The notes beneath the pieces are model-generated. The model saw nothing but the letters and a program-made list of their open reading frames with translations, made no database searches and was not told the origin of the DNA. From Verrucomicrobiota bacterium (GTDB taxonomy: Bacteria > Verrucomicrobiota > Verrucomicrobiia > Chthoniobacterales > Chthoniobacteraceae), in contig VFJQ01000092.1 in NCBI GenBank assembly GCA_009885995.1, forward strand, positions 1 to 64,000: DNA of 64,000 nt. Reading direction: 5' to 3'. Shown one piece after another: positions 26,654 through 34,429 of this stretch (the stretch's first letter is position 1; every line of letters begins with the position of its first letter). A program made the position numbers and the translations under genes.

Positions 26654-27117
26654 GTTGGTGGAACCGCCGTGTCATCGCGCCGATCGCGGCGCAGCTTACG
26701 CAGGGCGTCACCCCCGAGCGGATCGCGCTCACCGTCGCGCTGGGCGTGACGATCAGCGTCTTCCCGATCCTCGGCGCGACGACGGCGCTCTGCGCGATCG
26801 TCGGCATCGCGTTTCGGCTGAACCAGCCGATCATCCAACTCGTGAACTACCTCGCGTATCCGCTCCAGCTTGTGCTGCTCATCCCGTTCTACCGTGCGGG
26901 TGAACACGTGCTCGGCCGCGCGCCGATCCCGCTTTCGATCTCACTGCTCTTCGAGCGCTTCCGCGCGGACTTCGCGCAGTTCTTGAAAGACTTCGGAATG
27001 ATCGCGGTCGGCGGCATCGTCGTCTGGCTCGTCGTCGCGCCGCTCGCCATCGCCGCGCTTTACTTCACCACGCGCCCGCCACTGCGCGGGCTCGCCTCCA
27101 AACTCCGCCGCTCATGA
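26650..27117 (+). CDS. DUF2062 membrane protein
   Basis: A 155-residue protein starting at GTG 26650 and overlapping the DUF1475 stop (GTGA). The DUF2062 features are the N-terminal TPERIALTVALGVTISVFPI followed by LGATTALCAIVGIAFRLNQP, then two further hydrophobic segments. DUF2062 domains are small membrane modules, often near lipid or polysaccharide enzymes; no reaction is known. Its stop overlaps the ATG of the DUF1295 gene (27114), so the three genes are translationally coupled. Confidence 0.8.
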   Translation: MSWWNRRVIAPIAAQLTQGVTPERIALTVALGVTISVFPILGATTALCAIVGIAFRLNQPIIQLVNYLAYPLQLVLLIPFYRAGEHVLGRAPIPLSISLLFERFRADFAQFLKDFGMIAVGGIVVWLVVAPLAIAALYFTTRPPLRGLASKLRRS

Positions 27118-27884
27118 TCACCTGGCTGCTCATCGGACTCGTCATCGCCGTCGTCGCCTTCGCCATCGTCTGGGCGATCTGTGTGCGGGTGAAAAACTAC
27201 AGCTTCCTCGACGTGGCGTGGAGCTACGGCGTCGCGGTGCTCGCGCCGATCTACGCGTGGGCCGGGCCCGGACATCTCGAGCGGAAGATCGTCTTCACCG
27301 CGCTCGGCGTGCTGTGGAGTCTGCGCCTCGGCACTTACATCCTGCTGCGCGTGCTGCGGCATCATCCGGCGGAAGACGTGCGCTACGAAACGCTGCGCCA
27401 GCGCTGGCCGGGAGCGGGGATGTTCCTGCTCTTCTTCGAGATGCAGGCGGTTCTCGTCGTCATCTTCTCGCTACCTTTCCTGCTCGCGGCGTGGCGCGCG
27501 ATGCCGCTGCGCGGGGTCGCCATCGCGGGCCTCGCCATCGCGGTGCTCGCGCTCTTGGGCGAAAGTCTCGCCGATAGGCAGATGAAGCGCTTCAAGGACG
27601 ACTCCGCGAACAAAGGCGGCGTCTGCCAGGCCGGCCTGTGGCGATACTCGCGGCACCCGAATTACTTCTTCGAGTTCCTCTTCTGGGTCGGCATCTGCAT
27701 CGCCTCGCTCGACACGCCGCATGGCTGGATCACGATCGTTTGCCCGGTGCTGATGTATTATTTCCTCACCAAAGTCACCGGCATCCCGCTCACCGAGGAA
27801 TACTCGCTCAAGAGCCGCGGCGACGCGTATCGCGAGTATCAACGCACCACGAACGCGTTCTTTCCGTGGTTCCCGCGGACGTAG
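27114..27884 (+). CDS. DUF1295 (steroid 5-alpha-reductase-like) membrane protein
   Basis: A 256-residue protein with about six membrane segments. The C-terminal part has the isoprenylcysteine-methyltransferase/steroid-reductase-like signature [20 protein letters not shown] followed by [20 protein letters not shown] and [18 protein letters not shown]. Such proteins often reduce or modify lipid double bonds using NADPH. It is followed 94 bases later by a CFA-synthase-like methyltransferase, a pairing that suggests lipid-tail modification; the precise reaction is not known. Confidence 0.85.
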   Translation: MITWLLIGLVIAVVAFAIVWAICVRVKNYSFLDVAWSYGVAVLAPIYAWAGPGHLERKIVFTALGVLWSLRLGTYILLRVLRHHPAEDVRYETLRQRWPGAGMFLLFFEMQAVLVVIFSLPFLLAAWRAMPLRGVAIAGLAIAVLALLGESLADRQMKRFKDDSANKGGVCQAGLWRYSRHPNYFFEFLFWVGICIASLDTPHGWITIVCPVLMYYFLTKVTGIPLTEEYSLKSRGDAYREYQRTTNAFFPWFPRT

Positions 27885-27892
27885 TCCGCATT

Positions 27893-27964
27893 CATACTCT
27901 TACTTCTACTCTTACGCTTACTCTGCGTCGGAACAGGCGAGTAAGAGTAAGAATAAGAATAGGA
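27893..27964. repeat. Imperfect inverted repeat of TTACTC-type units
   Basis: The gap between the DUF1295 and methyltransferase genes holds repeated (T/A)CTCTTAC hexamer-like runs on the left and GAGTAAGAGTAAG on the right. They can pair imperfectly around a loop of about 12 bases near position 27930. It is less GC-rich than its surroundings. It may be a dispersed repeat, an attenuator or a transcript-processing hairpin. Confidence 0.6.
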
Positions 27965-27978
27965 CCGCCACCTTTCCC

Positions 27979-29010
27979 ATGATCAACCTCGACGCCATCC
28001 TCGAAGCCAACGTCGTCCCTGACCCGCTCATCCGCGTCGGCATCCGCCACCTGCTCAGCGAGACGCTGCGGGAGAAGACCGCGCCGAGCGTGGAAGCCCA
28101 GCGCGCGCAGCTCATGGCGCACGTCGCCGGGCTGAAGGCCTCGCCGATCGCGGTCCAGACCTCCGATGCGAATGAGCAGCATTACGAAGTGCCCACGCGC
28201 TTCTACCAACTCTGCCTCGGGCGTCGGCTCAAATACAGCAGCGCTCTCTTTTCCAACGGCAGCGAGACGCTCGACGAAGCGGAGGAGAAGATGCTCGCGC
28301 TCACCTGCGAGCGTGCGGAGCTCGCCGACGGACGGCGCATTCTCGAACTCGGCTGCGGCTGGGGTTCGCTCACGCTCTGGATGGCCGAGCACTACCCGCA
28401 GGCCAGCATCACCGCTGTGTCGAACTCGCGCACGCAAAAGGAGCACATCGACGCCGAAGCCGCGCGCCGTGGGCTGCGCAACGTGACGATCATCACGTGC
28501 GACATGAACGTCTTCGAAGCCCCCGGCACCTACGACCGAGTCGTGAGCGTCGAGATGTTCGAGCACATGAAGAACTACCAGCAGCTCATGGCGAAGATCG
28601 CCTGCTGGCTCGCGCCGGGCGGCAAGCTCTTCGTCCACATCTTCACCCACCACACCCTCGCGTATCACTACGAAGACAAAGGTCCGTCCGACTGGATGAC
28701 TCGCCACTTCTTCGCTGGCGGACAAATGCCGAGCGACGACCTGCTACTCTACTTTCAGGACGACCTGCACATCGAGCAGCACTGGGTCGTGAGCGGGAAG
28801 CACTACAGCCTCACCAGCGAGGCGTGGCTGCAGAATATGGACGCCAACCGGAAGGAAATCTGGCCGCTGTTCGAGCAGACCTACGGCGCCGCGAACACCA
28901 AACGCTGGTGGGCTTACTGGCGCGTCTTCTTCCTCGCCTGTGCCGAGCTGTGGGGCTACCGCGACGGCAACGAGTGGCACGTGAGCCACTATCGTTTCGC
29001 GAAGTCCTAG
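27979..29010 (+). CDS. Cyclopropane-fatty-acid-synthase-like SAM methyltransferase
   Basis: A 343-residue protein. The SAM site is [20 protein letters not shown] (motif I), followed by [36 protein letters not shown] and [20 protein letters not shown], all typical of the CFA/mycolic-acid methyltransferase family. Relatives transfer a methylene or methyl group from SAM to double bonds in lipid acyl chains. It is shorter than E. coli Cfa and lacks most of its N-terminal domain. It lies downstream of the DUF1475-DUF2062-DUF1295 set and is probably part of the same lipid-modifying cluster. Confidence 0.85.
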   Translation: MINLDAILEANVVPDPLIRVGIRHLLSETLREKTAPSVEAQRAQLMAHVAGLKASPIAVQTSDANEQHYEVPTRFYQLCLGRRLKYSSALFSNGSETLDEAEEKMLALTCERAELADGRRILELGCGWGSLTLWMAEHYPQASITAVSNSRTQKEHIDAEAARRGLRNVTIITCDMNVFEAPGTYDRVVSVEMFEHMKNYQQLMAKIACWLAPGGKLFVHIFTHHTLAYHYEDKGPSDWMTRHFFAGGQMPSDDLLLYFQDDLHIEQHWVVSGKHYSLTSEAWLQNMDANRKEIWPLFEQTYGAANTKRWWAYWRVFFLACAELWGYRDGNEWHVSHYRFAKS

Positions 29011-29037
29011 CCGAGCCGGACCGAACCCACTTCACCA

Positions 29038-29859
29038 ATGAACTTCCGCTACTTCGTTCTGCTCGCGATCTCCGTGCTCCTCACGGGATGCGCAGCCTAC
29101 GGTCCGGCGCGCCACGGCGAAACCGTTCATCGCAACATCCCCTACGCAGAGCGCGGCGGCCGCAAGCTGAGCCTCGACCTCTACGTTCCCGCCAATCCGC
29201 GGCCCGCGCCGGTGATCGTGTGGCTGCACGGCGGTGGATGGAAGTATGGGAACAAGGGCTTCAACGTCCTCGTGCGCGACCTGACTCGCGATGGCTTCGC
29301 GGTGGTGAGCGTCGAATACCGCCTGCTCGGCACCGCGCGCTGGCCCGCGGCCATCGACGACTGCCACGCCGCTCTCGAATGGGTGCGCACCCACGGTCGC
29401 GAATACCATCTCGATCCACGGCGCGTCGGTGTGGCGGGGGAAAGTGCGGGCGGACATCTGGCCGCGCTGCTCGGCACGCAAGCGGGTCGCTCCCGTGTGC
29501 GCGCGGTCTGCGCGCTTTATCCGCCCACGGATCTCGTCGCGATGGGCCGGCGCTACTCGCGCTACAAGCGGGGCAGCATCATCTCGCAGATGTTCGACGG
29601 CGACATCGAAGACCGGCGTGCCGCCGCGGCGGCGGCCAGTTCCGTCACCTACGTTTCGCACCGCTCGCCGCCATTCCTGCTCTACCACGGCGATCGCGAT
29701 TGGCTCGTGCCGCTCGCGCAGAGCGAGGCGCTGGAACAGCGCCTTCGCGCGGCGGGCGTGGAGTGTGAGTTAAAGGTCGTCCCCGGCGCCGGTCACGCCT
29801 TCCACCTAGACGACGCGCAGCTCTCGGACGTCGCCAGGTTCTTCCACCGCCACCTCTGA
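29038..29859 (+). CDS. Lipoprotein alpha/beta hydrolase (BD-FAE/hormone-sensitive-lipase type)
   Basis: A 273-residue protein with a lipobox (LLTG-C) near residue 18. The oxyanion-hole motif is VIVWLHGGGWKYG and the nucleophile motif VGVAGESAGGHLAAL. Asp and His appear in YHGDRDWLVP and GAGHAFHLDD. It is a serine esterase of the family acting on acylated carbohydrates or small esters, anchored to a membrane. It starts 28 bases after the methyltransferase and may be in the same transcript; the link to lipids is not clear. Confidence 0.85.
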   Translation: MNFRYFVLLAISVLLTGCAAYGPARHGETVHRNIPYAERGGRKLSLDLYVPANPRPAPVIVWLHGGGWKYGNKGFNVLVRDLTRDGFAVVSVEYRLLGTARWPAAIDDCHAALEWVRTHGREYHLDPRRVGVAGESAGGHLAALLGTQAGRSRVRAVCALYPPTDLVAMGRRYSRYKRGSIISQMFDGDIEDRRAAAAAASSVTYVSHRSPPFLLYHGDRDWLVPLAQSEALEQRLRAAGVECELKVVPGAGHAFHLDDAQLSDVARFFHRHL

Positions 29860-29867
29860 GCTGCGCG

Positions 29868-31256
29868 CTACGCGAACAGCTCGCGGATCGGCTGCGTGCC
29901 GAAATCGACCAGCGGGAAGGGGCGCCCTTGTGGGCCGGGCAAATGCGCGTCGGGATCGAGCCCGAGCGAGTGGAAGATCGTGGCGACGATGTCCTTCGGC
30001 TGCACCGGGCGCTCGGCAGGATAGCCGCCGATATCGTCGCTCCGCCCGATCGCGCGTCCGCCTTTCACGCCGCCGCCGGCAAAGGCCACGGTCCAGCACT
30101 GCGGCCAGTGATCACGCCCGCCGGTCGGGTTCACCTTCGGCGTGCGGCCAAATTCCGCGAGGCTCGCGACCATCGTCGAGTCGAGCATCCCGCGCTCGGC
30201 GAGGTCGGTGAGCAGCGCGCTGTAGCCCTGGTCATACATCGGCGCGACGATGTCCTTCATGCCGCCGATCGAGGTGAAGGGCTTCGAGCCGTGGATATCC
30301 CAGGTGATCTCGTTGAAGACGGTGATGAACGTATTCACCGTCACGAAGCGCACGCCGCGCTCCACGAGTCGCCGCGCGAGCAGGCAGCACTGGCCGAAGC
30401 GGTGCATCCCGTAGCGGTCGCGCACCTTCTGCGGTTCCTTCGTCAAATCGAACGCCTCACGCGCGCGGTCGCTGGTCATCAAGCGATACGCAGCGGCAAA
30501 ATTCGCATCCATCAGCTCCGCCGCGGGCGACGCCTCGAAGCTCTTGATTGCTCCCTCCACGACCTCGCGCAGTTCCTTGCGCCGCTTCAGCCGCGCCTCG
30601 CCGATCTCCGCCGGCGGGAGCAGATCGGGCACCTGGAAATTTGCGACCGATGGGTCCGCATTGAGCACGAACGGATCGTAAGCCTTGCCGAGAAACCCCG
30701 CGTCCTGCCCGTGCGGAAGATTGCCGCCTGTCGGCCCCATCGGCACCGGCAGGATCACATTGGCCGGCATCTCGTTGCGCCGGCCTTGCAGAAATTCCAG
30801 CGCGCAACCCACGTGCGGCGAGTTGATCCCGCCCTGGAAAAGCCGCCCCGTCTGCATCATCTGGTGCCCCGTATCATGCACCGCCGCTGCCGTATGATAT
30901 ACGCTGCGCACGAGCGAAAACTTGTCCGCCACCTGCGCGATCAGCGGGAAAATTTCCGTGATCTGGAAGTCGCCCTTCGTGCTGATCGGTTTGAACGGCC
31001 CGCGAATCTCGCGCGGCGCATCCGGCTTCGGATCCCAGCAGTCGAGCTGCGACGGCGCGCCGAGATTGAAGATGAGGATACACGACTTCCCGCTGTCCAC
31101 TTTTGCCGCCGCTGCTGCGGCCGCCGCGCGTGCTTCGAGTCCTGCGAGTTTCGCGAGCGAGAGACCGAGCGCGCCGAGCGTGCCGATTTGCAGGAAGTCG
31201 CGACGCGTCGTGCCGTCGCAAGTGGTGATGGAGCCGGGACCGGTGATTTGGAGCAT
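29868..31256 (-). CDS. DUF1501 Tat-exported protein
   Basis: A 462-residue protein with a twin-arginine signal (TRRDFLQIGTLGALGLSLAK). The body matches DUF1501: CILIFNLGAPSQLDCWDPKP near the start of the mature part, then HQMMQTGRLFQGG, LPHGQDAGFLGKAYDPF and TMVASLAEFGRTPKVNPTGG-RDHWP. It has a sulfatase/alkaline-phosphatase-like fold and is a large PVC paralogue family, usually encoded next to DUF1549/DUF1553 genes. No such partner is found here; the gene stands alone and converges on the esterase. Confidence 0.9.
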   Translation of the reverse strand: MLQITGPGSITTCDGTTRRDFLQIGTLGALGLSLAKLAGLEARAAAAAAAAKVDSGKSCILIFNLGAPSQLDCWDPKPDAPREIRGPFKPISTKGDFQITEIFPLIAQVADKFSLVRSVYHTAAAVHDTGHQMMQTGRLFQGGINSPHVGCALEFLQGRRNEMPANVILPVPMGPTGGNLPHGQDAGFLGKAYDPFVLNADPSVANFQVPDLLPPAEIGEARLKRRKELREVVEGAIKSFEASPAAELMDANFAAAYRLMTSDRAREAFDLTKEPQKVRDRYGMHRFGQCCLLARRLVERGVRFVTVNTFITVFNEITWDIHGSKPFTSIGGMKDIVAPMYDQGYSALLTDLAERGMLDSTMVASLAEFGRTPKVNPTGGRDHWPQCWTVAFAGGGVKGGRAIGRSDDIGGYPAERPVQPKDIVATIFHSLGLDPDAHLPGPQGRPFPLVDFGTQPIRELFA

Positions 31257-31348
31257 GGCGGGAGTGAGCGGAGACTACGCCCACAACAACCCGTGGCAAC
31301 GCCCCGCCTTGGCTCCGCGCTTTGCAGGATGCTGCCGTCGCCGGGCCG

Positions 31349-31828
31349 CTACTCCAGCGCCGCCACCCGGTAGCTGTCGCTCGTTCTACCGACCTTGAGG
31401 TGCAAACTCTCCCCTTGTTTGCGCCCGACGAGTTGCTGGCCCATCGGCGATTGCGGCGTGATCACGAGCACCGCCTGGCCTTCGCACTCCACCTCCGTGC
31501 CGCCCGCGCGCGGACCCACGAAATAGACAGTCCGCACGCCTCCGCGCTCCAACTCCACCACAGCCCCGAGCGCGATCGGCTCCTGCGCCGCGAACGACCG
31601 CACGGCTAGCGACTCGTATTGCTGCATCGCCTGCACCACCTCCGCCGCCTGACGCGATTGCCCCTGCGCCAGATACGAGGCCTCGAGCCCGCGCGTGTCG
31701 TATTTGTTCTCCGCCTTGCTCTGCTCATCCGTCGCCTCCGCATGAGCCGCCCGCGCCGAACGTGTGTAACCCTCCAACTCCACGGTGAGGGCTGCGATGA
31801 TCTGCTCGATGAGGGCGCGCTTGTTCAA
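31349..31828 (-). CDS. GreA/GreB-family elongation factor-like protein
   Basis: A 159-residue protein if it starts at TTG 31828 (LNKRALIEQIIAALTVELEG); an in-frame ATG at 31912 adds a basic stretch that looks non-coding. The N-terminal half is helical (ARAAHAEATDEQSKAENKYD, TRGLEASYLAQGQSRQAAEV). The C-terminal half has the GreA/GreB C-terminal beta fold: ALGAVVELERGGVRTVYFVG and VLVITPQSPMGQQLVGRKQG. Related proteins rescue or modulate RNA polymerase. The acidic tip residues of true GreA are not obvious, so it may be a Gre-like regulator. It diverges from the PanB-like gene at 32003. Confidence 0.7.
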   Translation of the reverse strand: MNKRALIEQIIAALTVELEGYTRSARAAHAEATDEQSKAENKYDTRGLEASYLAQGQSRQAAEVVQAMQQYESLAVRSFAAQEPIALGAVVELERGGVRTVYFVGPRAGGTEVECEGQAVLVITPQSPMGQQLVGRKQGESLHLKVGRTSDSYRVAALE

Positions 31829-32002
31829 ACCTGAGCCTAGGAGCGGCGGGCGCCGGCGCGCAACTCGCTGCCGCGATTTTGTCACGAGCGACCTCGAAGG
31901 CTTCCGGCTCAATCAGATTGTGCAGCTGCAGAAGGAACGAGGATTTGCTGCCGAAGATCGAGTTTCACAGACTTCGCCCGCTCACCTACACCTACCCACC
32001 CC
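31829..32002. promoter_or_regulatory. Divergent intergenic region (GreA-like / PanB-like)
   Basis: This gap separates two divergently transcribed genes and must contain promoters for both. I see no clear -35/-10 pair, riboswitch or long palindrome. The left part is GC-rich; the right part is lower in GC. Confidence 0.4.
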
Positions 32003-32812
32003 ATGCTCCGCCCTCGCAAAAAATACACCGTTCACGATCTCCAGCAGCTCAAGGGAAAGCGCGTCCTCACGCACATCCACGTCAAGTCTCCGGAGGAAGC
32101 CGCTGCCGCGGAAGAGGCCGGTGTGGACCTGATGAGTTGCAGCTTCGACAGCCCCGAGGCGCAGGCGCGGCTGCCCGCGCTCGTCGCCGCCGCTCCGCAC
32201 AGCTTCCTCTCGTGCGCGACCCCACACGGGCTCGCCTCGCCGGAGGAAGCGATCCGCGTCGCCTTCCGCGCCCTCGAACTCGGCGCCAGCTCCGTCTATT
32301 GCTCGGCCAGCCCCTTCATCATCGAGGCGATGGCGCGCGAGCGCATCCCCGTCGTCGGTCATCTCGGCATGGTCCCCCGTCATGTCACCTGGACCGGCTA
32401 CCGCGCGATCGGCCGCACGGTCGAGGAAGCCGTGGAGCTTCACCGCCGCATGAAGGAACTCGAAAACGCCGGCGCCTACGCCGCGGAACTCGAAGTCGTC
32501 CCGCACAATCTCGCCCGCTTCCTCTCCGCTCAGACGAAGATGCTCCTCATGTCGCTCGGCTCCGGCCCCGGCTGCGACACGCAGTTTCTCTTCTCCGACG
32601 ACATCCTCGGCGACTACGACGAACGCCCGCCACGCCACGCCAAAGCCTACCGCAACTTCGCCGCCGAACACCGCCGCCTCCAGCAGGAACGCCTCGCCGC
32701 CTTCCGCGAATACATCGCCGATGTGCAGGAGGACCGCTTCCCCGAGCGCAGCCACTTGATCGAGATGGAAGGACCACTCCTCGACGAAGTGATGCGATCC
32801 CTTTCCAAATGA
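32003..32812 (+). CDS. Divergent PanB-family (ketopantoate hydroxymethyltransferase-like) protein
   Basis: A 269-residue (beta/alpha)8-barrel protein. VVGHLGMVPRHVTWTGYRAI matches the PanB GHLGLTPQ segment, AAELEVVPHNLARFL keeps the catalytic Glu (Glu181 in E. coli PanB), and GSGPGCDTQFLFSDDILG matches the GAGxxxDGQ...D end. However, the magnesium ligands are changed: the E. coli Asp84 region reads SFLSCATPHG and the Glu114 region reads SSVYCSASPF, so both acidic ligands are lost. It is probably a barrel with altered chemistry rather than a vitamin B5 enzyme. The stop overlaps the start of the Gfo/Idh pseudogene (ATGA). Confidence 0.75.
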   Translation: MLRPRKKYTVHDLQQLKGKRVLTHIHVKSPEEAAAAEEAGVDLMSCSFDSPEAQARLPALVAAAPHSFLSCATPHGLASPEEAIRVAFRALELGASSVYCSASPFIIEAMARERIPVVGHLGMVPRHVTWTGYRAIGRTVEEAVELHRRMKELENAGAYAAELEVVPHNLARFLSAQTKMLLMSLGSGPGCDTQFLFSDDILGDYDERPPRHAKAYRNFAAEHRRLQQERLAAFREYIADVQEDRFPERSHLIEMEGPLLDEVMRSLSK

Positions 32813-33551
32813 CCCGCCGCCACTTTCTCGCCACCACCGCCGCTTCCACCCTCGCCTTCGCCGCCGAGCCCGAGCGCAAATGGCGCGTCGCCGTCATCGG
32901 CAACAAGGGCAGCTACGGGCACAGCCTCGACAGCATGTGGCTCACTCTGCCCGAGACCGAGATCGTCGCCGTCGCCGATCTCGATGCGAAGAAGCTCGCC
33001 GACACGTTGAAGAAACTCGGCATCACCAAAGGCTTCGCCGACTAGCACGACATCGCGCAGGCCAAGCCCGACCTCGTCGCCATCGGCCCCGCCATGGGAT
33101 TGCACCGCGACATGGTCCTCGCCGCCGCGGAATCCGGCGCGCGCGGCATCTACCTCGAGAAGCCATTTTGCCGCACCCTCGCCGAAGCCGACCAAATCAT
33201 CGCCGCCTGCGAAAGGCGCGGCGTGAAACTCGCCCTCGCCCATCGCAATCGCTACCACCCCACGCTCCCCGTCGTCGCGCGGATGGTGAAAGACGGCGCC
33301 ATCGGCCGCCTGCTCGAACTGCGCGGACGCGGCAAGGAAGACCAGCGCGGCGGCCTCGAAGACCTGTGGACCCTCGGTTCCCACGTGCTCAATGTCGCCG
33401 TCACTCTCGCCGGCCCGCCGCCCGCCTGACCGTCGAAATGATCACCGCCGTCCTCGCCTCCCACGTCCGCCGCGGTGAACGGGTGACGTTTCCGCTGTCG
33501 ATCTCGGGCAATCCGCTCTCGGATTGGCAGGAAAAGGGTTCGACGAAATGA
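32809..33551 (+). pseudogene. Gfo/Idh/MocA oxidoreductase, broken by amber codon and internal deletion
   Basis: ATG 32809 starts a Tat-like leader (MTRRHFLATTAASTLAFA), then WRVAVIGNKGSYGHSLDSMW and EIVAVADLDAKKLADTLKKL, the NAD(P)-binding fold. At 33043-33045 the frame meets TAG where relatives usually have Tyr (FAD-Y-HD-I). The same frame continues with [30 protein letters not shown] and [20 protein letters not shown]. It then stops at 33427. A different frame then encodes the family C-terminus ([35 protein letters not shown]). At least 100 residues of the substrate domain are missing in between. Two independent lesions mark it as dead. Confidence 0.85.
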
Positions 33552-33652
33552 GTCCTATCCGTCCGATCTTCACCATATTGAAGGCTTCCTCGCGTGTCCG
33601 ATGAATCGAGCCAACCAACTCGCCCGTGGTTTCGAGCGCTTCTCGTTCTCGG

Positions 33653-33802
33653 TGGCTTCGGCTTGGAGTTGTCGGCGTCGGCCTTGGTGTAGGTGAAGGT
33701 GACGTCGAAGAGCACAAACTGCCCGGCCCGGCTGAAGCTCGCGCACGCGAGGGTCAGCCCGAGGGAAAGGAAGGCCGGGCGGATGCGGAGAGTCGGAAAC
33801 AT
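33653..33802 (-). pseudogene. 5' stump of a secreted protein
   Basis: Fifty codons encode a signal peptide (PAFLSLGLTLACASFSRA) and the start of a mature protein, GQFVLFDVTFTYTKADADNS-KP. This resembles the N-terminus of a family of exported proteins in Verrucomicrobiota and Planctomycetota that begin (Q/D)FVLFDxTFxxTxxDADNxKPS. After the KPKPP the sequence no longer looks coding. The remaining roughly 150 residues expected for the family are absent. Family recognition is from memory of the pattern only. Confidence 0.5.
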
Positions 33803-33859
33803 GGCCTCGATGATACGGCTTACTCGGTTCCGACCACCAGAGAATGCTCCTCGGGCTCT

Positions 33860-33885
33860 CTAGGAGCCTGTTGAAAAACCCGCCA
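33860..33885. mobile_element. Insertion-sequence-end-like motif
   Basis: The sequence CTAGGAGCCTGTTGAAAAAC at 33860-33879 resembles the outer end of several insertion sequences whose termini read GAGCCTGTTGAAAAA or GAGCCTGTCGGAC. The first 12 bases recur exactly at 50164-50175. No transposase is near either copy, so these look like solo ends left by decayed elements. It also forms the stop-proximal end of the frameshifted lipoprotein, suggesting that gene was truncated here. Confidence 0.4.
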
Positions 33886-34296
33886 CGGAATCTGTGCTGA
33901 GAGGATCGAGGAGAAGCATATGTTTGAGCATCGGCCACTTCTTCCGTTCGTTGAGCAGCTTTTCGAGATCGGCGAGCTGTTCGTCCGAAGCGATCTTCTT
34001 CACGTAACGGAACAGATCCTTCTTCGGATTGCTCAGCGGATCGATGACTTCGTCGCGCGCGGGATGAGCTGAAGGCGGAGCACCAACGTGTCGCAATCGG
34101 CTTCCGAGAGCGCTTCCCTCCTAGCGCCTGGCATGCGGTCGCGAATCGGGCCGGTGGGCACGGGCGTCGGGGTCGCCATCTCGCGCGAGACGAACGTCGT
34201 CGGGAGCTTCGGCGTCGGCGTGGGCGCGCGAGGCTCCGGCGGCTTCGAGCAGGCGGCGAGGGCGATGAGCGGAAGGATGAGGACCTTCGTCTTCAT
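33860..34296 (-). pseudogene. Small lipoprotein, frameshifted at a CG-repeat and probably truncated
   Basis: ATG 34296 begins a lipoprotein (MKTKVLILPLIALAACSKPP, lipobox LAA-C) with a Pro/Thr-rich linker, then REALSEADCDTLVLRLQLIP. At 34054-34063 (CGCGCGCGGG) the frame is lost and ends at 34033. The next frame continues smoothly as RDEVIDPLSNPKKDLFRYVK and KIASDEQLADLEKLLNERKK. Removing one CG pair (or adding one base) joins the two halves without a gap. The tail after KHMLLLDP runs into the IS-end-like motif, so the original C-terminus may be lost. The function is unknown. Confidence 0.65.
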
Positions 34297-34317
34297 GGTC
34301 GAAGAACGCTGCACGAA

Positions 34318-34380
34318 GACCGGGGAAAGGTCCACGCTGACCGGGGAAAGGCCCGCGACGACTGCGGAAAGGTCCGTGCT
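34318..34380. repeat. Three tandem 21-bp repeats upstream of the lipoprotein
   Basis: Units 34318-34338, 34339-34359 and 34360-34380 are each 21 bases and share GAC-x-G-x-GGAAAGG(T/C)CC-x-x-G. A fourth unit begins (GATTGAGAC) and decays. They start 22 bases upstream of the minus-strand lipoprotein ATG. A 21-base period is two helical turns, so all units would face the same side of the DNA, as expected of a multi-site operator. Alternatively they are neutral slippage repeats. Confidence 0.75.
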
Positions 34381-34429
34381 GATTGAGACAGTGTGAAGAG
34401 AGGCTCGTTCATGGGAGCCGGAGACGCCC

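Noticed and set aside
33043-33045. In-frame TAG considered as pyrrolysine or a recoded stop
   Set aside because: The same gene carries a second, independent out-of-frame deletion, and the position fits an ordinary Tyr codon changed by one base.
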